Origin: JBGVSA01 sp047605765
Lineage (GTDB): Bacteria > Pseudomonadota > Gammaproteobacteria > Burkholderiales > Rhodocyclaceae
Reading direction: 5' to 3'
Length of the DNA: 20,402 nucleotides
Assembly: GCA_047605765.1 (NCBI GenBank)
Contig: JASGFB010000090.1
Location: 1-20,402, forward strand
The position numbers and the translations under genes are program-made. Shown here in pieces: positions 7,212 through 14,119 of this stretch (the first letter of the stretch is position 1; every line of letters starts with the position of its first letter). The notes beneath the pieces are model-generated. The model did not search any database and was not told the origin of the DNA. It saw only the letters and a program-made list of their open reading frames with translations.

Positions 7212-8723
7212 ATGCAAGCTTCATCCACCGTTCGTCTGCACCCGAACGACGACGTGATCATTGCCACCCAGCAACTGATGCCGGGTAACCGTGTCGCATC
7301 CGAAGACGTCGTCATTCACGACCTGATTCCGCCGGGCCACAAGATGGCCGCGCACGACATCGCCAAGGGCGCGCCGGTGCGCCGCTACAACCAGATCATC
7401 GGGTTTGCCAAGGAAGACATCGGCGCAGGCAAGCACATTCACGTGCACAACCTGGCGATGGGTGAATTCGAGCGCGATCTGGCCTTCTGCGCCGACCGCC
7501 ACGACAGCCCCAAGGCCGACACGCCGGCCACCTTCATGGGCTTTCACCGCCCCAACGGCAAGATCGGCACGCGCAACTACATCGGCGTCATCGCTTCGGT
7601 GAACTGCTCGGCGACCGTGGTGCACGCCATCTCCAGCCACTTCACGCGCGAACGCCTGTCGCAATGGCCGAACGTTGATGGCGTGGTGCCGATGTCGCAC
7701 CCGCTGGGCTGCGGCATGAGCGCCGGTGAAGGCTTCGACGTGCTGCGCCGGACCATGCTCGGCTACGCCTCGCACGCCAATTTCGCCGGCATCCTGTTCG
7801 TCGGCCTGGGCTGCGAAATGAACCAGATCGGCCCGCTGGTCAAGGAACTGAACCAGCACGAGCCGGGCATGCTGCAATCGGTGAGCATCCAGGAACTGGG
7901 CGGCACCTCGCACGCCATCCGCCAGGGCATCGAAGCCATCGTCGGCATGCTGGACCATGCCAACAGCTTCACCCGCACCCCGGCGCCGCTGTCGGCGCTG
8001 ACCGTGGGCCTGAACTGCGGCGGCTCGGACGGCTATTCCGGCATCACCGCCAACCCGGCCCTGGGCGGCGCGGTAGATATGCTGGTGGCCCATGGTGCCA
8101 CCGCCATCCTGTCGGAGACGCCCGAGATCTACGGCGCCGAACACTTGCTGACGCGCCGCGCGGCGTCGCCGGAAGTGGCGCAGAAGCTGGTCGACCGCAT
8201 CGAGTGGTGGAAGGACTACGTCCACCGCAACAAGGGTGAGCTGGACAACAACCCCTCGGTCGGCAACAAGGCGGGTGGCCTGACCACCATCCTCGAAAAA
8301 TCGCTCGGCGCGGTGGCCAAGTGCGGCACCACCAACCTCAACGCGGTGTATCAATATGCCGAACCGGTGACCGCCAAGGGCTTCGTGTACATGGACACCC
8401 CGGGGTACGACCCGGTGTCGGCCACCGGCCAGGCAGCCGGCGGCGCCCAGGTGATCTGCTTCACCACCGGCCGCGGCTCGGCCTTTGGCTGCGCCGGCGT
8501 GCCGACGATCAAGATCGCCACCAACAACATCCTGTGGAACCGCCAGCGCGAAGACATGGATGTGAATACCGGCGACATGCTCGACGGCGTGCCGATGAAG
8601 GACATCAGCCAGCGTATCTTCAACGCCATCATCGCCCATGCCTCGGGCGAGAAGACCACCTCCGAGACCGCCGGCTACGGGACCAACGAGTTCCTGCCCT
8701 GGCAGATCGGTGCGGTGATGTAA
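7212..8723 (+). CDS. uxaA: Altronate dehydratase
   Basis: The 503-aa protein dehydrates D-altronate to KDG, the substrate of KdgK. The N-terminal SAF domain covers about residues 10-85 (VIIATQQLMPG, then GHKMAAHDIAKGAPVRRY). The UxaA core follows, opening with GFHRPNGKIGTRNYIGV (110-126) and containing conserved cysteines in VNCSATV (Cys132), HPLGCGMS (Cys167) and GLGCEMNQIG (Cys201). The later LNCGGSDGYSGITANPALG and ETPEIYGAEHLL segments are typical of altronate/galactarate dehydratases. Ending at about 500 residues with both domains, it fits UxaA (495 aa in E. coli). The ATG at 7212 follows GAGGAGG; an in-frame TTG at 7173 lacks such a site. A strong terminator follows the gene. Confidence 0.94.
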   Translation: MQASSTVRLHPNDDVIIATQQLMPGNRVASEDVVIHDLIPPGHKMAAHDIAKGAPVRRYNQIIGFAKEDIGAGKHIHVHNLAMGEFERDLAFCADRHDSPKADTPATFMGFHRPNGKIGTRNYIGVIASVNCSATVVHAISSHFTRERLSQWPNVDGVVPMSHPLGCGMSAGEGFDVLRRTMLGYASHANFAGILFVGLGCEMNQIGPLVKELNQHEPGMLQSVSIQELGGTSHAIRQGIEAIVGMLDHANSFTRTPAPLSALTVGLNCGGSDGYSGITANPALGGAVDMLVAHGATAILSETPEIYGAEHLLTRRAASPEVAQKLVDRIEWWKDYVHRNKGELDNNPSVGNKAGGLTTILEKSLGAVAKCGTTNLNAVYQYAEPVTAKGFVYMDTPGYDPVSATGQAAGGAQVICFTTGRGSAFGCAGVPTIKIATNNILWNRQREDMDVNTGDMLDGVPMKDISQRIFNAIIAHASGEKTTSETAGYGTNEFLPWQIGAVM

Positions 8724-8765
8724 CACGGTCGCCATGCCGTTGCCATGAAGGCGCCGCATGACCCG

Positions 8766-8805
8766 AAGCGATGACGTCCCCCTGGGGCGTCATCGCTTTT
8801 TTGTT
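8766..8805 (+). terminator. Rho-independent terminator after uxaA
   Basis: The stem AAGCGATGACG (8766-8776) pairs with CGTCATCGCTT (8788-8798), with additional CCCC/GGGG pairing inside. TTTTTTGTTT runs immediately after. Stem, loop and U-tract together make a strong intrinsic terminator that separates uxaA from the downstream PanE-like gene. Confidence 0.92.
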
Positions 8806-8923
8806 TGTCGCGTGGCTGTATCGATTTATCGGAATTTCTTGCTTTGCATCAGCCCGACTTGGCTACAGGTTGTCAGATTGATGAACGCCACACCGGGCAA
8901 GCTTTTTCTATGAGGAAACGATC

Positions 8924-9847
8924 ATGCGTATCGCAGTAGTGGGGGCGGGCGGAGTAGGGGGATTTTTCGGTGCGCGGCTGGCGGCGGCCGGTTACGACGT
9001 GACCTTCGTGGCGCGCGGCGCGCACCTGGCGGCCATGCAGGCCAAGGGCCTGCGCGTGCTCAGCCAGTTGGGTGACATGCACATCGAAAAGCCGCAGCTC
9101 GTGGACAGCCCGACCAAGCTGGGCACGGTTGATCTGGTGATCGTGGCCGTCAAGCTGTGGGACACCGAACAATTGGCGCGCGATCTGGCGCCGGTGGTGG
9201 CGCGCGGGGCGGCGGTGGTGTCGTTCCAGAACGGTGTCGCCAAGGACGAGATCCTGGCCAGTGCCTTGCCCAAGGAAGCCCTCATCGGCGGCTGCAGCTA
9301 TATCTCGGCCTTTATCGAAGAGCCGGGCGTGGTGCGCCACAACGGCGCCCTGCAACGCCTGCTGTTCGGCGAATACGACGGCCAGGCCAGCGCACGCGTG
9401 CAGGCCTTCCTTGAAGCCTGCCAGAAGGCCGGCATCAACGCCGAAATCAGCACCGACATCCAGCGCCAGATCTGGGAGAAATTCGTGTTCCTGGTGGGGC
9501 TGTCCGGCTCCACGACGTCGATCCGCCAGCGCATCGGCGCGGTGCGCGAAAACCCGCGCAGCCGGGTTTTTCTGCATGACCTGATGCGCGAAGTGGTGGC
9601 CGTGGGCCGCGCGCGCGGCGTGGCGCTGGACGAAACCTTCGCCGACGATCGCCTGAGCTTCTGCGACACCCTGCCGGCCGACATGACGTCGTCGATGCAT
9701 AACGACCTGGAGCGCGGCAACCGCCTCGAAGTGGCCTGGCTCAGCGGTGGCGTGGCCGACTATGGCGCCGCGCTGGGTGTGGCGACGCCGCGCAATCGTG
9801 CCGTCGCCGACATCCTCGACATCTACGCGCCCGGCAAGCCGCGCTAG
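8924..9847 (+). CDS. 2-dehydropantoate 2-reductase family protein (PanE/ApbA-like)
   Basis: The 307-aa NAD(P)-dependent oxidoreductase has an N-terminal Rossmann fold with GAGGVGGFFGARLAAAG (residues 8-24) and a C-terminal helical domain. The expected catalytic residues are Asn103 (SFQNGV), Lys186 (IWEKFVFLVG) and Glu269 (NRLEVAW in SSMHNDLERGNRLEVAWLSG). The classical family reduces ketopantoate to pantoate for coenzyme A synthesis. The segment after Lys186 (VGLSGSTTSIRQRIG) lacks the asparagine-rich pattern of E. coli PanE, so this may be a paralogue for another 2-keto acid. It follows the hexuronate genes but sits after a strong terminator and has its own GAGGAA ribosome site. TTGTCAGAT (8870-8878) in its leader resembles elements in the uxa spacers. 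Confidence 0.82.
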   Translation: MRIAVVGAGGVGGFFGARLAAAGYDVTFVARGAHLAAMQAKGLRVLSQLGDMHIEKPQLVDSPTKLGTVDLVIVAVKLWDTEQLARDLAPVVARGAAVVSFQNGVAKDEILASALPKEALIGGCSYISAFIEEPGVVRHNGALQRLLFGEYDGQASARVQAFLEACQKAGINAEISTDIQRQIWEKFVFLVGLSGSTTSIRQRIGAVRENPRSRVFLHDLMREVVAVGRARGVALDETFADDRLSFCDTLPADMTSSMHNDLERGNRLEVAWLSGGVADYGAALGVATPRNRAVADILDIYAPGKPR

Positions 9848-9854
9848 GCGGCTG

Positions 9855-10460
9855 CTACATCAGCACCAGCGATGCGGCCAGCGCGAACATGATGGCGCCG
9901 ATGGCCGCATCCAGCGCCCGCCATGCGGTGGGCGTGGCGAACCAGGGCGACAACAGGCGGGCGCCGTAGCCCAGGCTGGCAAACCACAGCAGCGAGGCTG
10001 TGATGGCGCCGCCAGCAAACCATGGCCGCGCGGCCGTGGTCTGCTGACTGGCCACCGAGCCCAGCAGCACCACGGTATCCAGATAGACGTGTGGATTGAG
10101 CCAGGTGAAGGCCAGCGCGGCCAGCGTGGCCTGGCGCAAGCCGAGGTGGCGCGGCCCCTGCGCCAGCGTCAATTGCTCGCCGGCGCGCGCTGCGGCCCAG
10201 GCCCGTAGGCCGTACCAGCACAGGAACGCCGCTCCGGCCCAGCGCGCCAGCGCCATCAGCCCGGCATGCTGGCCGATGAGCGCGCCGATACCGGCCACGC
10301 CGGCGCTGATCAGCAGCACATCGCCGACCACGCAGACCAGCACCGTCACGCCGACGTGACGACGTGCCAGGCCCATGCGCAGCACGTGCGCGTTCTGCGC
10401 GCCGATGGCGATGATCAAGCCTGCCCCCAAGCCGAAGCCCTTCATCCAAGCCGCCCACAT
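9855..10460 (-). CDS. argO: LysE/ArgO-family amino acid exporter
   Basis: The 201-aa inner-membrane protein has about six hydrophobic segments and the LysE-family motifs IGAQNAHVLRMG (19-30) and WLNPHVYLDTVVLLGS (120-135). The latter matches the E. coli ArgO motif closely, more so than RhtB-type exporters. It should export arginine and possibly lysine or canavanine. The start at 10460 (MWAAWMKGFGLGAG) follows a GAGAGG site. The in-frame start at 10514 would add an unlikely proline- and charge-rich stretch before the first membrane helix. It is divergent from an argP-like gene, the arrangement used by LysE/LysG. Its stop codon is only 7 nt from the stop of the convergent PanE-like gene, with no terminator between. 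Confidence 0.87.
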   Translation of the reverse strand: MWAAWMKGFGLGAGLIIAIGAQNAHVLRMGLARRHVGVTVLVCVVGDVLLISAGVAGIGALIGQHAGLMALARWAGAAFLCWYGLRAWAAARAGEQLTLAQGPRHLGLRQATLAALAFTWLNPHVYLDTVVLLGSVASQQTTAARPWFAGGAITASLLWFASLGYGARLLSPWFATPTAWRALDAAIGAIMFALAASLVLM

Positions 10461-10542
10461 TGTTGTTGCCTCTCGTTCAGGAGGGGCGATTGTCCGGTCC
10501 GGTCCGTTCCACATAAAGCTGGATTAATATTATTCAGTTCCC

Positions 10543-10557
10543 ATTAGCTGGGCTGAT
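10543..10557. promoter_or_regulatory. Candidate LysR-type (ArgP) box between argO and argP
   Basis: ATTAGC-TGG-GCTGAT is a near-perfect interrupted inverted repeat with the LysR-type T-N11-A pattern (T10544, A10556), just upstream of the argP start and 83 bp from argO. An AT-rich ATTAATATTATT (10523-10534) beside it may hold the argO promoter. The placement fits control of argO with autoregulation. Confidence 0.4.
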
Positions 10558-10565
10558 AAATCGCC

Positions 10566-11468
10566 ATGGATCTCGACCGCCGCCAGACCGACGCGTTGCT
10601 CGCCGTCATCGAAACGGGCAGCTTCGAAAAAGCCGCCAGTCACCTGCATGTGACGCAATCGGCCGTTTCACAGCGCGTGCGCGCGCTCGAAAGCCGCCTC
10701 GGCGGCCCGCTGGTGGTGCGCAGCCGGCCGTGCCGCCCGACGCCGCAGGGCCAGCGCCTGCTGCGCTTTTTGCGTCGGGCGGCGCTGCTGGAGCAGGAAC
10801 TGGCCGCTGAATGGGCGCCGCCGGGGGCCAATACGCCCCATGCCATCAGCCTGGCGATCAACGCGGACACGCTGGGGACGTGGTTCCTGCCGGCGGTGGC
10901 GCCGTTGCTGATGGAGCAGAACCTGCTGCTGGACGTGACGGTGGACGATCAGGATCACACTTTCGCGCTGCTCGAAGCCGGCGCCGCCGTCGGCTGCGTG
11001 AGCACCGAATCGCGGCCGATGCGCGGCTGCGTGGCCGAGTCGCTCGGTGCCATGCGCTATCGCATGGTGGCGACGCCGGCTTTCGTGGCGCGTTGGTTCG
11101 GCGCGGGCTTCACGCGCGAGCCTGCGCGCCATGCGCCGGTCATGGTGTTCAATCGCAAGGATGCCTTGCAGGCCGATTTTCTGATGCAACGCTTCGGTCT
11201 GGCGGCCGATGCCTATCCCAGCCACTACGTACCGTCCAACGAAGCGTATTTCGTCGCCCTGCGTGCGTCGCTGGGCTATGGGCTGGTGCCCGAACTGCAA
11301 TGCGGCGAGGCCCTGGCACGGGGCGAGGTGGTTGATCTGGCGCCCGACAGCCCGGTCGACGTGGCGCTGTACTGGCATGCCTGGAAGGTGCAGTCGCCGC
11401 GCCTTGAGGCGCTGACCGCGTCGATCGTCGACGCGGCGCGCGGGGCGCTGGCGCGGCGCCTGCCGTAA
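10566..11468 (+). CDS. argP: ArgP/LysG-type LysR regulator of the exporter
   Basis: The 300-aa protein has a LysR helix-turn-helix (residues 3-62: DRRQTDALLAVIETGSFEKA, then LHVTQSAVSQRVRALESRLG) followed by PLVVRSRPCRPTPQGQRLLRF, the wording typical of ArgP/IciA and LysG. These regulators sense arginine or lysine and activate the divergent exporter gene argO or lysE. The effector domain starts near residue 93 (HAISLAINADTLGTWFLPAV), again ArgP-like. The gene is divergent from argO with 105 bp between them. Its stop lies 15 nt from the stop of the convergent lacI-type gene, where GCCGCC and GGCGGC (11478-11495) could form a small hairpin. Confidence 0.86.
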   Translation: MDLDRRQTDALLAVIETGSFEKAASHLHVTQSAVSQRVRALESRLGGPLVVRSRPCRPTPQGQRLLRFLRRAALLEQELAAEWAPPGANTPHAISLAINADTLGTWFLPAVAPLLMEQNLLLDVTVDDQDHTFALLEAGAAVGCVSTESRPMRGCVAESLGAMRYRMVATPAFVARWFGAGFTREPARHAPVMVFNRKDALQADFLMQRFGLAADAYPSHYVPSNEAYFVALRASLGYGLVPELQCGEALARGEVVDLAPDSPVDVALYWHAWKVQSPRLEALTASIVDAARGALARRLP

Positions 11469-11483
11469 GGTGCGCGGGCCGCC

Positions 11484-12530
11484 TTACAGGGCGGCGGTGG
11501 AGTCGCGCCCGACCAGCGAGGTGCCGATGGAAAAACGAGAGATGTGCTTGCCCGGCTGGGCGGCGCGCTCGATCAGCGTATCGATGGCCAATTGCCCGAG
11601 CAGTGCCAGATCGGAATGCAGCGTGGTCAGCGCCGGAATGCAATAGGCGCTCACCGACAGATCGTCGAAGCCGATGACGGACGCATCGCCCGGCACCGAA
11701 AAGCCGCGTGCGTTGAGTTTTTGCATGACGTTGATGGCGACCTCGTCGGCGACAGCGAAGAAGGCCGTGCTCTTGAGCTTGCCGGCATCGTCGATCTGCG
11801 CATCGAGGATGTTCTCGTCGAGCATGGCGAACACTTGCGAGCCGATGTCGATGTAATGGCGCGCGGGGTCGTACTGGATGCCGGCGTGGGCGAGGGCGGC
11901 GACAAAGCCCTGGCGCCGCAGGTCGAGCGTCAGGCGGCGGCGGGTGCCGACGTGCACGATGTCGCGGTGGCCCAGATCGAGCAGGTGCTGCGTCGCCAGG
12001 TAGCCGCCCAGGTAGTAGTCGGGGCAGATGCTGTCGAAGCGCATCCTCGGGTCGATGCCGTTGACCAGAATCGTCGGGCAGCCGAGCGCGGCAATGCGGT
12101 CGAGCACCGGCTGCTGGTCCACGCCGAGCAGGATCAGCGCTTCGGGCGTGCCGTTCTGCAACAGGTGGGCGTCGGCGATGTCGGCCTGCGCCAGCGGCAG
12201 CATCAGCAGATTGACCTCGATGGCGATGCCGCGCTTGCGGCCGGTCTCGATCATCGACTTGATGACGTGTTCGTAGAAAGTGCCGCCGTAGGTGCCGACG
12301 CTGTAGGTGATGACGGTGATCGACTTGACGGCGTTCTCGGCCGGCTTCATCGTCGGCCAGCGTGCGAAGCCCATCTCGCTGACCACCTGGCGCACCTTCT
12401 CGCGGTTTTCTTCGCTGACGCCCTCGCGGCCGTTGAGCACCTTGGAGATGGTGCCGATCGACAGACCGGTGGCTTGCGCGATGTGGCGCAATCTCAAGGT
12501 CTCGGCCGGCTTCCTGGGTGTGCTCGTCAT
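11484..12530 (-). CDS. LacI-family transcriptional repressor
   Basis: The 348-aa protein has the usual LacI length. The helix-turn-helix spans about residues 13-58 (LRHIAQATGLSIGTISKVLN, then GREGVSEENREKVRQVVSEMGF), with TISKVLNGREGVS as the family signature. The sugar-binding domain contains ILVNGIDPRM, DYYLGGYLATQHLLDLGHRD, FFAVADEVAINVMQKL and SVIGFDDLSVSAYCIPALTT. The hinge after the helix-turn-helix (ARWPTMKPAENAVKSITVIT) is shorter and differs from the canonical hinge. The gene is downstream of the GH88 gene on the same strand, divergent from the ABC operon, and probably represses both promoters; the inducer would be a uronide or its breakdown product. An AAGGAC site precedes the ATG. 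The target assignment is inferred from position. Confidence 0.9.
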   Translation of the reverse strand: MTSTPRKPAETLRLRHIAQATGLSIGTISKVLNGREGVSEENREKVRQVVSEMGFARWPTMKPAENAVKSITVITYSVGTYGGTFYEHVIKSMIETGRKRGIAIEVNLLMLPLAQADIADAHLLQNGTPEALILLGVDQQPVLDRIAALGCPTILVNGIDPRMRFDSICPDYYLGGYLATQHLLDLGHRDIVHVGTRRRLTLDLRRQGFVAALAHAGIQYDPARHYIDIGSQVFAMLDENILDAQIDDAGKLKSTAFFAVADEVAINVMQKLNARGFSVPGDASVIGFDDLSVSAYCIPALTTLHSDLALLGQLAIDTLIERAAQPGKHISRFSIGTSLVGRDSTAAL

Positions 12531-12547
12531 CGTTGTCCTTATGTCTT

Positions 12548-12566
12548 CTTTCGGGGGCCCCGAAAG
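12548..12566. promoter_or_regulatory. 19-bp perfect palindrome before the lacI-type gene
   Basis: CTTTCGGGG-G-CCCCGAAAG is perfectly symmetric about G12557 and ends 18 bp upstream of the lacI start. It lies between the GH88 stop and the lacI start. It could be an autoregulatory operator or form a stable hairpin near the ribosome site; it lacks a U-tract. Confidence 0.45.
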
Positions 12567-12691
12567 CGGACCCTATTCTTCCTCAAGCCGATGCGTTTTT
12601 CAAAAGCCCGCATCGCCCATGCAGCCGTCATGGTGCGCGCCGTGGGGCGGCGGTGTCGGTGGCAGCCCCATGGCGCATCATGCCGCAGCGC

Positions 12692-13882
12692 TTACCAGAA
12701 GAACTGAGTGTGCCCCTGCGAGCGCATCAGCGCTTCCATGAAGTAGTAGTCGCCGTAGGGCAGCATGTTGTCGTGCATGCCGGCGCGTACGTGGGCCGCA
12801 CCATGCGCCAGTATGCCGTGGGCACGCGGGTCGCCGCTCAGATCGCAGTGTTCCAGCATGCCGTCCACCAGCCGGTCGGCGAACGCCGTCCAGCGCTGGC
12901 GCCCTTCGTCATCGCTCACCGAGGCCAGGATGTAAAGGCCGGCGGCCATGATGGCGCCCGCCGAACTGTCGCGCCACGGCTTGGCATCGGCCGGCAGGAA
13001 GTAATCCCAGACCGGCACGGTGTCCTGCCCCATGCATTGCTCGGCCTTGGCCGCCAGCCGCGCGGCGGTGTCTTTGAACAGCGGGTTGCCGGTGTACAGG
13101 TAGCTCTGCGCAAAACCGTGAATCATCCAGGCCTGGCCGCGCGACCAGCACGAGGCGTCGGCGTGGCCCTGATGGGTCTCGCCGCGCAGCGGTTCGCCCG
13201 AGGCCGGATCGAAAACGAAGGTGTGGAACGAGCTGCCGTCTTCGCGCACCAGATGCCGCATCGATGCCTGCGCATGCGCGTCGGCGATCTCGCGATAGGC
13301 GGCGATGCCGGTTTCGCCCGATGCCCAGTACAGGAGGGCGAGATTCTGCAAGGTGTCGGCGATGATGCGGCCGGCCGTGAAGCGCGAGCCGGCCGGGTTG
13401 CCGGGTTTCGGATTCCAGGCGCGGAGGTAGCCGCCGCCCAGGTCGAAGCGGCGGGCGAGGACGTCGGCGGCGCGCAGGGCCAGCTCGCGCGCGGCGTCGT
13501 GGCCGGTCATCTTCCAGTCGGCCACGCAACTGAGCGAAAACTGAAAGCCGAGATCGTGATCGCAGCCGATGGGGTGCGCCAGGAGATTGCGGAAGATCTG
13601 GCGGCGCGCCTGCGCCGCCACCACAAACGCCGGATCGCCGCTCAATTGCGCGGCCAGCCAGTATTGCCCCGCCTGAAAGCTGATGACCCAGTCGAAGGGC
13701 CCGCAGTATTCCCACGTGTTGTCGCTCTTGCCGATCTTGGGGTTGCGCAGGCCCACGACCGGCATGGTCGCCTTGAGCTTGGCGACGCAGCGTTCGAGCG
13801 CGCGCTGGTGCGCGTCGATGACGCGGGATGACGAAGTGCGATTGAAGTACCCGTCGGTGACCATCTGCCTGGTTTCGATCAT
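12692..13882 (-). CDS. Glycoside hydrolase family 88 unsaturated glucuronyl hydrolase
   Basis: The 396-aa protein has the single (alpha/alpha)6-barrel of GH88. These enzymes remove the 4,5-unsaturated uronic acid left at the non-reducing end of oligosaccharides by polysaccharide lyases; the released sugar opens to a keto-deoxyuronate. Diagnostic segments are WEYCGPFDWVISFQAGQYWL (57-76), GCDHDLGFQFSLSC (106-119, Asp110), FTAGRIIADTLQNLALLYW (168-186, Asp176), GHADASCWSRGQAWMIHGF (239-257) and the terminal GDYYFMEAL. By comparison with Bacillus UGL, Asp176 is the probable acid/base and Asp110 its partner. There is no signal peptide, so it acts on imported oligosaccharide. The start at 13882 avoids an upstream extension (start 13942) that would run through the predicted promoter. 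The related GH105 family is the main alternative. Confidence 0.9.
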   Translation of the reverse strand: MIETRQMVTDGYFNRTSSSRVIDAHQRALERCVAKLKATMPVVGLRNPKIGKSDNTWEYCGPFDWVISFQAGQYWLAAQLSGDPAFVVAAQARRQIFRNLLAHPIGCDHDLGFQFSLSCVADWKMTGHDAARELALRAADVLARRFDLGGGYLRAWNPKPGNPAGSRFTAGRIIADTLQNLALLYWASGETGIAAYREIADAHAQASMRHLVREDGSSFHTFVFDPASGEPLRGETHQGHADASCWSRGQAWMIHGFAQSYLYTGNPLFKDTAARLAAKAEQCMGQDTVPVWDYFLPADAKPWRDSSAGAIMAAGLYILASVSDDEGRQRWTAFADRLVDGMLEHCDLSGDPRAHGILAHGAAHVRAGMHDNMLPYGDYYFMEALMRSQGHTQFFW

Positions 13883-13896
13883 GTGCCTGCTCCCTG

Positions 13897-13909
13897 GGAA
13901 CACTGTTCC
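13897..13909. promoter_or_regulatory. 13-bp palindrome at the predicted GH88 transcription start
   Basis: GGAACA-C-TGTTCC is perfectly symmetric about C13903. It covers the expected start point (about 13908) of the minus-strand GH88 promoter, the classic place for a LacI-type repressor operator. A lacI-family gene is in the same operon. Confidence 0.55.
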
Positions 13910-13914
13910 GAAAA

Positions 13915-13942
13915 ATTCTAGCAGTGCCGAAAAAAAATACAA
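13915..13942 (-). promoter_or_regulatory. Sigma-70-type promoter of the GH88-lacI operon
   Basis: On the minus strand TTGTAT (13942-13937) is followed after 16 bp by TAGAAT (13920-13915), which is preceded by TGC to make an extended -10. The start would fall near 13908, giving a leader of about 26 nt before the GH88 ATG. Confidence 0.6.
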
Positions 13943-13953
13943 TCATCGAAACA

Positions 13954-13969
13954 AACGAACTTTTTCGTT
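13954..13969. promoter_or_regulatory. Inverted repeat overlapping the ABC-operon -35
   Basis: AACGAA-CTTT-TTCGTT is a perfect 6+6-bp inverted repeat. Its right arm overlaps the first two bases of the TTGACT -35 of the plus-strand promoter. It sits between the two divergent promoters and could bind a regulator that acts on either. Confidence 0.4.
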
Positions 13970-13995
13970 GACTTTTCCTTGTGCGGCACTAGACT
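13968..13995 (+). promoter_or_regulatory. Sigma-70-type promoter of the ABC transporter operon
   Basis: TTGACT (13968-13973), a 16-bp spacer and TAGACT (13990-13995) form a good promoter facing the permease gene. It is divergent from the GH88 promoter, with the two -35 elements 25 bp apart. The predicted start near 14002 leaves a leader of about 118 nt. Confidence 0.55.
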
Positions 13996-14023
13996 GCGAT
14001 CACACAAGCTGATCTATCCATAA

Positions 14024-14092
14024 GCCTGTCTTATTTAAACGACAGGCCAGAGATAAAGACACGACGGCAACCGTCCGCATGCCCGGCATGCG
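14024..14092 (+). promoter_or_regulatory. Structured leader of the ABC operon: three inverted repeats
   Basis: Three perfect inverted repeats follow one another: GCCTGTC/GACAGGC (14024-14030 with 14041-14047, 10-nt AT-rich loop), GACGG-CAA-CCGTC (14063-14075), and CGCATGCC-C-GGCATGCG (14076-14092). They lie between the predicted start point and the GGGAGGAG ribosome site. They may be operators or RNA stems; no known riboswitch class is recognised. Confidence 0.45.
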
Positions 14093-14119
14093 ACAACGAG
14101 GGCCGGGAGGAGCAAAGGC

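Noticed and set aside
7221..8759. 512-codon minus-strand open frame
   Set aside because: It mirrors uxaA and reads through the terminator stem; Arg/His/Gly/Val-rich shadow.
12518..13831. 437-codon plus-strand open frame
   Set aside because: It is antisense to the GH88 gene, which has catalytic motifs and a good promoter.
13883..13942. Upstream start for the GH88 gene giving a hydrophobic N-terminus (MYFFSALLEFFGTVFPG)
   Set aside because: It looks faintly like a signal peptide, but it is translated promoter/operator DNA with no basic start, no cleavage site and no ribosome site.
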